DNA from: Phlebiopsis flavidoalba
Taxonomy: Eukaryota; Basidiomycota; Agaricomycetes; Polyporales; Phanerochaetaceae
Length of the DNA: 64,000 nucleotides
Direction of reading: 5' to 3'
Assembly (NCBI GenBank): GCA_035772785.1
Contig: JAOCPU010000032.1
Location: 1-64,000 of the forward strand
A program made the position numbers and the translations under genes. This document shows positions 56,501 through 64,000 of the stretch, piece by piece; position 1 is the stretch's first letter, and the number at the start of each line of letters is the position of its first letter. Below the pieces are notes generated by a model. It saw only the letters and a list, made by a program, of their open reading frames with translations. It was not told the origin of the DNA and searched no databases.

Positions 56501-59500
56501 AAGCCAACAGGGGCACCCGAACCCGAGACACAGCGCGGTGCGGTGACGTCCGGGGCTAGCGAGCTGTGGGCGTATGTGTAACGCGATTCGATCTCCGCGC
56601 GCGTATGTTGCGGCTTCGCGAAACGCCGAGGTATATGCGCCCGCCTCAACGAGACGAGATAAACGAGATAAACGAGAGACGAGAAGGGGGGAGCAAGAAG
56701 AAGGAGAGGAGAAGGGAAGAGGAAGGGAGGGAGAAGGGGGAAAGGGAGGAGGCGGAGAGGGGGGGTAGCAACGCGCTCCACGCGCTCCACACCGACAGGG
56801 CATCTCTGCGCCCCTGATCCTTCCTCCCTCCCCTTGACTGTTCTCGACACAACGGAAACGGAAGAGAAGAACACCGTAATGAGATGTGGAGTGGAGAATG
56901 AAGGAAGGAGGAGGGGAGGGGGGACTCACGAGAGTTGTGTGCGGGACGTGTGTGTTGGCGTTGATGCGCTGGTGCTGTTCGGCGTGTATACTCGTGCTGG
57001 TAGGTCTGCTGAAGAGGAGGCGTGTTTGAGGATTTCGGTGACTCGGAGGAGGCGTGGAAGGAGACCGGGCCGTCGGGGGGGAGGGGACCGTGTGGTACGG
57101 AGGGAGGCGTGTTGAAGACGCGCTTGATGCTGGGGCGGTAGTTGGGATGTTGAGGGGTGCGGGACAGGTTGGCTTATGGACGAATGGGGTTTGAGGAAGG
57201 TTGCAGGAGGCATATCGGTGAGGAGGATACCGCTGTGAGGATGGTAATGAAGAAAGATGGTAAAGAGGAGGGTGAGTCGGTAGGTGAGGCCAGCGAGCTG
57301 AGCACGTGGAGGAGGGGGGAGGATGACAAGCCGGCGAGGAGGAAACTGGGCGATGAGGACGCCGGCGGGGGATGAGACCGGCCTTGCGGAGGGCACGTCG
57401 GTGGAGACGATATTTGGTATTTTGAACGGACCGTCGGCTGAGAGGAAACAGACGCCAGAAGACACCGACGAGGACTCGGGGACTGATGAAGAGAGTGGCA
57501 GAAGCACTCGTCGGGCACCGCAGAGGCAGGACGTGCAACAGGACGTATCAGGTCGTGAGGACACTAGGCTCCGAAGGACCGGACGGCAGGCGTGGACACA
57601 AGGACGAGGGTCGGAGCGGGCGAGCGGGTGCGGACGTGGGCGACGCGTCGGGTGGGCTAGTCGTAGGCTGAACGCGGACGCCGGGCTGGACGCGGTCGCT
57701 CGACGTACAGCTCGGCTGGCCACTCGAGTCGCTTTGTCGGCGCAGAGCTCGCCTCTGCACTCGACACCGTGTCCGAGGTCTTTGACTCCGGCGCGCTGCT
57801 ACTCGACGACGCTCCTGCGCCACGCTCTCACTTTGCGGCGCCGACGGTCGCCACTCAAGGTCGCACCCGCTCACTCACCACCTACCCCGTCCCACTCCCC
57901 GTCTTCCAACTATCAGCACCCACGCACCATGACAACAAAACCACACCGACTCACCTCCTGGCGTCCCAAGAGCGCCCACCACACGGCCCTCCGTCGGCCT
58001 CCTCCGAGCACGCGTGCGCGGCGGGGATATTCATCGCAGCGCGCAGGCATCGCGAGTACGACGCAGAGCAGTGTTGCCGTGGTGCGACTGGGGAGGAACG
58101 AGGGTCAGCGCGCGCTGTGAGCCGAGGGAGGTCGCCTTACCGATGTGGCGCGGGGTGCTTCCCTGCGGGTGCCGGACGTCGGCTAGGTGTGTTCGGGTCC
58201 GTTGGGGCGGCGCCCGTGGAGGGGGTGGGAGATAAGAATATGCGTCATTCGTGTATTAGTGGTGGTTTAGGTGGGGGCTTAGGATGTGCAGTGGGTGTGG
58301 CCGGAGCGAGGTCCGTGGCGGCGCGCGGCCGGCTGGGGGTGCATAGACGGGCGGGGGAGGGTCGGGGCAGGGGATCATGCCAGGTGGTCCTAATGTGCTA
58401 TCTCCCAAAACACCCGGGGAACGAGACACGACGTCAGGAGAGACAAAGGAGCGACGAGGAAACGCAAAAGCGAGCAAAAAAAGAGCGGCGGGGGGCGATC
58501 GAGGGGAGTCGTGCGCAGGCGGGACGTCGTCGCCTCGGATATGCATGCGCGACCCCGGGTCCAATGACAGCCCGCAGCCGTGCCTGGCGACCGCACGCCC
58601 AGACCCGAGCAGCATCGAGCCCCGGCTGATCAGAGGCCACCCGCCGCTGTCGCCAGGAGCGACAGCGATACGCCATCCATGCCAATGCTGCCTCATGCTC
58701 CAGTCTGCTCCCCCATCAGCGTCGTCGACGACGGAGCACGCACTCGGAGCGCCGCCGCGACGACGGCGCGCGTGTGCGCCTGCGCGCAGTGCGTGTGGTA
58801 GATCGCCGACAGTCACATACAAGCTGTCACCCCTCGTCAAATTAACATAACGTCTTCTCGCTCGCTGCCTGCCCCACCTGAGCCTCGAGACAACGCGGCA
58901 CACGCCGGTGATAAAAAAGTCCTACGATCGCAGGACCTGGCCTCCGCTGCGTACCGTCCCCCAACCTTGCTCGCAACCCCTACACAACTCCCATGACGCC
59001 AAGGCATCCTCACACAACCTTCTCGAAGCACCCAAGGCCCTCGAGCCCTAGACCCACCCACGGACCAAAGCGCCGCTCGGGAATGCCGGGCACACAAAAC
59101 TCTCGTCCCGATCGGGCACCGCCATGCTCGGTCGCCCACGCCAACGCGTCACCACCGCGCCGGGAGCGTGCGTGTGGCGGACCAGATTCGCTCGGGTGTA
59201 CTGGGAACGTCGCTCGCTGGGCCGGCGGGATGGTGGATGGTGCAGGAGATGTAGCAGGCATAAATGTGACACGTCTCGTGGCGCGTGTGATGGGGTCGCG
59301 CTAATGGGGGCGGCGCCTGTTCGGACGGTGTTTTTGTCTACATTGGCGTGCTAGGACGAGCGACCACCCGCGAGACCGTTCGCGGTCGGTCAGCCTTGAA
59401 ACTGATTCGTAAGTGTTGCGCGGAGATTCGCCTTTTTTGTGCAGCCTCGTGCAGCTGGCGAACGTCGTTAACGCATGCACCGAACCCTGCCTGTCAGACA

Positions 59501-60700
59501 GTACACAAGCAGCGTCCCCTCTGCCCCTGCCGGACCACACCACTCGTCTACCTCATGACCACGCAGGCACCATACTGCATATGCGCATCAGCGTGCAGGC
59601 GCGCTCCCGAAGTGTGATGAGCAGACCCATCGCTCGACGCTCAGAATCGTACGACGCAGGAAGGGGGTGGTGGCGCGCCTGTTCTGCGTTGATTGCCGTC
59701 TGCCCAGCTCCCCCCCGCACTAACTCTTCCACATAGACCACATACTCGAACTGTCAACAATTCAACGCCGACTCCGCTGTGTGATGGCGTGATAGCCCTG
59801 ACAGGTGCGCTTCACATCTCAACTTTTCTTGGTGCGCCGCCTCGGGTCTTGCCAACACCCTACAAAAACTCAGTCCTCAAGCCCATGCTCTCCGACGAGA
59901 GGCCTCGCGGATAGCACACAGACGTGATCTGCTAACACGCGCCCACAGGACAGGACATCCCGCCACACTCTGGCTGACATGAGACCCGCCGCGTCCGCGT
60001 CCGCCCTCGCAGCACGTACTGTCCCCCCTTCTCACACCGGAAAATCAGCTGACCACACACACCAGTATCATTCCATGCTCCCGACTGCAATCCGCCTCCA
60101 GACACTCGGCGTATGTGCTCGACTGCCCACTGCAACAGCCCCCGCGGTCGAACAGCTATAGCCACCTACATCATGAGCCGCGCAGACGGGCTAAACCCCT
60201 TCCCTAGATGGACACTCACCCTGCGCCCTACGTGCACACCCCCGCCTGACTATGCGAACCCACGCCGCGCGCTGCGCGCGTTCCGGTCCGCTCCGACCGC
60301 CGACAGCGCGCAATCTGCCGCACTGTGGCGGCGGTCCCGCGTTGGTCGTGCTCGAGGCGTGGCGATCCGTGTGAGGCGGTGGTGGATGTAGTGCGGGGGT
60401 CTGGCGTCGAGGCTGTCTGCGCCTGCGAAGAACGCGCAGGTGGTGGGGTGGCGAGGGTGGCGAGGGTCGTGCAGTATTGCGGGGGGACTATATTAGTGCA
60501 AGGCGAAGGGAGGTGGTTCGCGCTAAGTGGTCGCTGTTGTTGGGCGGGTTGAGCCCCAATGAGGGGGGCTTTTTTGTCGGAGAGGTGAGAGGCTTTTCGT
60601 GCTGGCTGCTCGTGGGTAGGTTTGTCTCTATGCTCGGCAGGAACCAAAGTCGGGCCCCAAATATATCGAGCAACTTAGCGTCGGAAATGCGTATACCTCA
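53600..60700. other. GC-rich, strand-skewed low-complexity region without recognisable genes
   Basis: The plus strand is conspicuously G/purine-rich from about 53,620 to 57,700, with runs such as G16 near 55,009. It then becomes C/pyrimidine-rich for stretches after about 57,750. Long open frames exist (for example 54,372-55,556 minus, 55,436-56,413 minus, 56,438-57,538 minus, 57,323-58,120 plus), but they overlap each other and translate to Pro/Ser/Arg-rich low-complexity sequence with no domain. A CACCATGACA start context at 57,929 after a pyrimidine leader is the only gene-like signal. Confidence 0.5.
56095..56265 (+). repeat. Imperfect CGAAATCGT repeat
   Basis: ATCGAAATCGTAG-like units (CGAAATCGT, CGAAGTCGT, CGAATCG) recur at least seven times within about 170 bases, read as a degenerate tandem or dispersed short repeat. 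Confidence 0.6.
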
Positions 60701-61895
60701 AATAGTCTACACTCTCGCCGCTCGCTAATTGCATTGTCGTAGTATTCAATGTTTGTCTAGCGGAGACTAGCTCGCTGGCCCCAACTATCCCAGCAGAACA
60801 ATCCTAAAAGGTCACAGCCGTACCAAAACCGCGGGCAGCCACAGCGAACATGATCGCTCTCCGTACTTCTTATTGAGATGCTGGGAACTGTACCTATCGA
60901 GCCGATGCATGATAGACCGGACAGAGTTTCGACTTGCCATATCTGAGAACGCGCCGGATCTTGCTGTATTCTGAAGCCTAGTGACATGAGCACCGTCCCC
61001 AGGATCGTAGCGCGCGATGCCCCAGCGCGGAGCGCGTTGGCACACGGTGAGCACCCCTTCTGATCACCCTTCTGAAGCCCAGGCCAATGTTAGCGCCAAT
61101 CAGCTTGCCTTCCTCTGCTTCGGAGCATTATTTCAAGCCGCTACAGGTCTTTGTACATCGGATTACACTAGAGTACCAGCGGTCCATTTAAGCTTTTCGA
61201 GGCCAAAATTTGCGACCAGATCAAGAAACCGTATTTACTCTACGCGCTGCCCCGGGCTGACTACACAATCGCGCCGCGTCGGTTCCATGTGTCGAGGTAT
61301 TCATCTGAGTCTCGAACTAGCATCGGAGGTGGGGTATAGCCCCGCAGTCTGGCCACAAAGGCCACAGGCGGGACGAATCCACCAGATCATCGAGTTCGGA
61401 ACTAGTTCAACGGCTCCACCGCACAGTCCAAGGTTTGTCTCCGACGACATGGATCGAGCCGTCCAATCGTCCTCTCGTTAGGAAGCGTATTGGTTTGCAA
61501 TTCTGTAGCGTCGTAAGCGGCAACACCCATACGCCTCTCCATCCGCATGTCAAAGAAACGCGTCCGATCACAATGGCTGAAAGGTTCGGGCCTTCGGAAG
61601 AGCCGTCCGCCATGACAGGCCTCGGGGTGGGCACTTCGTGCCATTTGGGGGTTTGTTCAAGCCGTTAATAGATCGGCGAGATGGGGGTAGAGGAACGCCC
61701 GATGGGTTGTGAAGGTGGGCTGTGAGCTAGTTAGGGTGTGGTGAAAGTTTGGTCCCAGGATGTTCTAATACTTTGACCGAACATAGGTCTGGCACCGTGA
61801 TAATGAAGCTCTTGAAGCCCCGAGCAGTCCTGAATCGCGCGATCGCAAACCGTGCGGTGAATGGGATTCCAATTGACAGCAGAGTAGCCGGATAC
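60701..61895. other. Possible C-terminal part of the downstream F-box gene, otherwise unassigned
   Basis: Minus-strand frames near 61,407-61,644 and 60,757-61,054 have scattered leucine-rich stretches (for example SVRSIMHRLDRYSSQHLNKK) but no diagnostic motif. Confidence 0.3.
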
Positions 61896-63215
61896 TCAAG
61901 ATGCGGAGAACGCGTTGGCAAGTAAGTGGCTTCTGTCAAAAGAGTAGTGGTTCAACGAGGGATGAGGTCGATCCCCTCCCCCCCCCCCCCCCCCGACAAC
62001 TTCCGGGGTGTTTAATAATCCGCAATCTGGCCGTGTTGTACGCGGCTCAAAAATACTGATTTGGTCAAAACAGATCCATCTTGATATCTGTTGTACAGCC
62101 TTATGCTTCCAGAATGCCGGATTGTCATGAGGTAAATTGTTGTAGCGATCCAAAACAGCCAGCGCCATTCTTCTTGAGACGCGGCGACCGCATAAATAAA
62201 GACGCGATGCTGCATGGTGCTCGCTGGAGAAAATACGAAGATCGCAGTCGGCCGGTACTAGAGGTGGTTTAGAAGATCTGCGCAATCAATTCCTTGCAGC
62301 GTTACGTGGCGCAGATATGAAAGGGGATGAGTGGAGGCGGGGATGCCCTGGACAATGAAGTTTTCATTTGGTTCCCTAGCTACCATTTCAAGAACGACTA
62401 GGATTGAAGAAGGGGTAGACCACGAAGGACGCGGGGCAGCTGCCCCACTCCCCATTCATTCACATTTGTAAGCCTGAGGACCGTAAGAGACGGGCGAGCA
62501 AGGTCTAGCACAAAATTGAATGGTAGTTCTGAGAGGTCTAATCTCCTGAGATTGAAGAGATACGCGTTGTTCAAGGTCCAGAAATCAGTTGGCGGATCCG
62601 CGTCTTCAAGCTCGGTAGAGTAATAGCAGAGCGTTATACTTTCGAGCATGGGCATATCGCTAGGTTCAGAGACGTCGATGCATCTGGGTACGAGTGAATC
62701 TATCATGGTGCTCCTGGCGACATTCAGATTGAGATGCTGTAGGCGATAAATGGCAGGACCGAGGCGAGTAAGAAAGCGGGCGTCCAGGAAGGGTAGATGG
62801 GATGCCCCAGGTATGACGGAGAGGGGAAGGTCTCGAGAACGGAGCACATACGCCTCTGCACATGCCAGATGGTGGCCTGTCGGAAGGACATTCCAAAGGC
62901 GTGGGATGCCAAGTGCGACGTCTCGCCAGCGACTGCAAAACATGGGTGATCCAAATCCACTTGAACGGATCGTAACGTTCTGAATGTCGATGCTTTTAGA
63001 ACGAAAATGAGGAAGATTTCGGCAAGAATCTCATTAGGAAGGCGAGAAATCGATGGTACGGTCGCGTTTCTGTGAGAACGTAAGCAGATAAGTCGCCGAC
63101 TGACGGCCTCGTATAGCTGGACGTGGGAAGCAATATCCCCGTCGATATTGTCTGTAATGTCAAGATTTGGAGAGAACCGACGAAATAAGTTAATATCTAT
63201 GTCTCCGACTTTCAT
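61896..63215 (-). CDS. F-box-like/LRR protein (copy 6, different subfamily)
   Basis: A start MKVGDIDINLFRRFSPN precedes the F-box-like motif ISRLPNEILAEIFLIFVLKA (about 63,045). After a frame slip CSRWRDVALGIPRLWNVLPT follows, the agaricomycete F-box-like layout RLPNEIL-EIF...VC--WRDVAL--P-LW. The long frame 62,943-62,398 then carries leucine-rich repeats: RLQHLNLNVARSTMIDSLV, LFNLRRLDLSELPFNFVLDL and PSLTVLRLTNVNEWGVGQLP. A later block (RRSSKPPLVPADCDLRIFSS, 62,285 onward) continues after another slip, and a C run (C15-17 at about 61,979-61,994) lies near its end. Its role would be substrate recruitment by an SCF complex. It is only distantly related to copies 1-5. Confidence 0.65.
61978..61994 (+). 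repeat. C homopolymer run
   Basis: About 16-17 consecutive C residues, opposite a poly-Gly stretch in the minus-strand frame; a likely site of length error. Confidence 0.7.
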
Positions 63216-63326
63216 GTTCTGAACTCTAGGAAGTCTATAGGTCACGGTGTTTGCCTTGTAGCTTCGGGGTACGTACTTGGTGTCGTTGGTCTGGTTGCAG
63301 TGATGAGAAGGAGACAAAAAACTCAA

Positions 63327-64000
63327 AATGAGTTCAGCCCGTCAGGAATTGATTGTGACCGGCATTCGCCGCTCTTGACCAGATCATCACGTCGAATCAG
63401 TTGCACTTGTAGGTTTGCCGCATAGGACACGCAATACTTGTAGGAAAAAATGAGATCACCCTTCCGTACCATATTATGATCATGTCGCCTCTCACACCTC
63501 ATCATTATCTCACTTGCATCTTGGATCCAGACATGACCTGACTGACATCAGTTATTCCGACCCGATTCCGAGTCTGGAGGTGTCACGTCCACGCTACAGA
63601 CTTTCACTGCTCGCGCACAAAAGACATGTATCATAGAAGTCATATTTTTTACATTACTTGTGGATCATATCTCAACATACAAAAAAAGACTGAAGCAAAA
63701 TGCAACGATACATCAAGAGCTACATAGCCATCAATGCGCGTTCCCGTGAAATCTATGCCAACTTTTGACCACTTTCGAAAATCCTAGACAAACAGACTCA
63801 CGCAAAAATTTGGCTGATATTATTGGCATGCAAAGAATGATCTATGACATCGCAAGGCTTAAAAGAAAATTCCAGGGACAAACCAAGGAATGTGGAAGAA
63901 GAGAAATCAAAAATCAAAAACACTGTCCGGTTTATAAACAGTGGGCCACCCATAGTACCCCCTTCTCGTTGAGGGCGGTTTCTCTCAACCGGCTCAGGAG
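63327..64000. other. No gene recognised at the right edge
   Basis: Moderately AT-rich with short frames only. It may contain the upstream region of the F-box-like gene. Confidence 0.4.

Noticed and set aside
56438..57538. 366-codon open frame on the minus strand
   Set aside because: Pro/Ser/Thr/His-rich translation of a C-rich strand with no recognisable motif and conflicting frames on the other strand.
57323..58629. Two overlapping plus-strand frames of 265 and 286 codons
   Set aside because: Both are Arg/Ser-rich without a domain. The start context at 57,929 is noted, but no gene can be supported.
1..64000. CRISPR arrays, bacterial operons, ribosomal RNA, riboswitches
   Set aside because: None seen; gene structure with short introns is eukaryotic throughout.

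Overview
The window looks like nuclear DNA of a filamentous basidiomycete, probably an agaricomycete. Genes carry many short GT-AG introns of about 45-80 bases, pyrimidine-rich leaders precede several ATGs, and the gene content is typical of that group: F-box paralogs, a FunK1-type kinase fragment, a caleosin, a flavodoxin-like quinone reductase and an intron-rich hAT transposase. There are no bacterial-type operons. All calls come from reading translations by eye; no database search was run.

Region 1 (about 1-16,780) is AT-rich and is a stack of transposons. The oldest layer is a decayed Ty3/gypsy retrotransposon on the minus strand: gag at 10,690-10,162 and 5,369-4,851, late RT plus RNase H at 2,480-1,760, and integrase at about 1,700-1,150. 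Three insertions break it up. They are a complete hAT element (5,378-10,161) with an 8-base target duplication, a foldback element (2,481-4,850) whose arms are built of tandem ~63-base units, and a nest of Tc1/mariner-type MITEs (10,690-16,273) inserted into one another at TA sites. One MITE also carries a 645-base element with terminal inverted repeats.

Region 2 (16,780-27,510) is GC-rich and genic, all on the plus strand: a UBL3/MUB-like prenylated ubiquitin-fold gene, a small MITE, ATP-citrate synthase, a DUF1275 (YoaK-type) membrane protein and a caleosin.

Region 3 (27,510-43,670) holds two F-box-like genes, COP9 signalosome subunit 3 (minus), two unidentified multi-exon genes, an FRA10AC1 homolog (minus), a type IV NAD(P)H:quinone oxidoreductase (minus), and a basic protein with a histone-H1-like repeat tail.

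Region 4 (43,670-53,500) holds a tandem pair of related F-box/LRR genes (minus), a tRNA gene, a small unidentified gene, another probable F-box remnant and a FunK1-type kinase fragment lacking its C-lobe.

Region 5 (53,500-60,700) is GC-rich, strand-skewed low-complexity DNA where long open frames exist but none is recognisable. Region 6 (60,700-64,000) holds an F-box-like/LRR gene on the minus strand.

Most recognisable genes, including conserved housekeeping ones, show small frameshifting indels between well-conserved exon blocks. Either the sequence is an unpolished long-read assembly, or the segment is a decaying duplicate. Gene boundaries are therefore given as extents of homologous coding sequence rather than exact CDSs.
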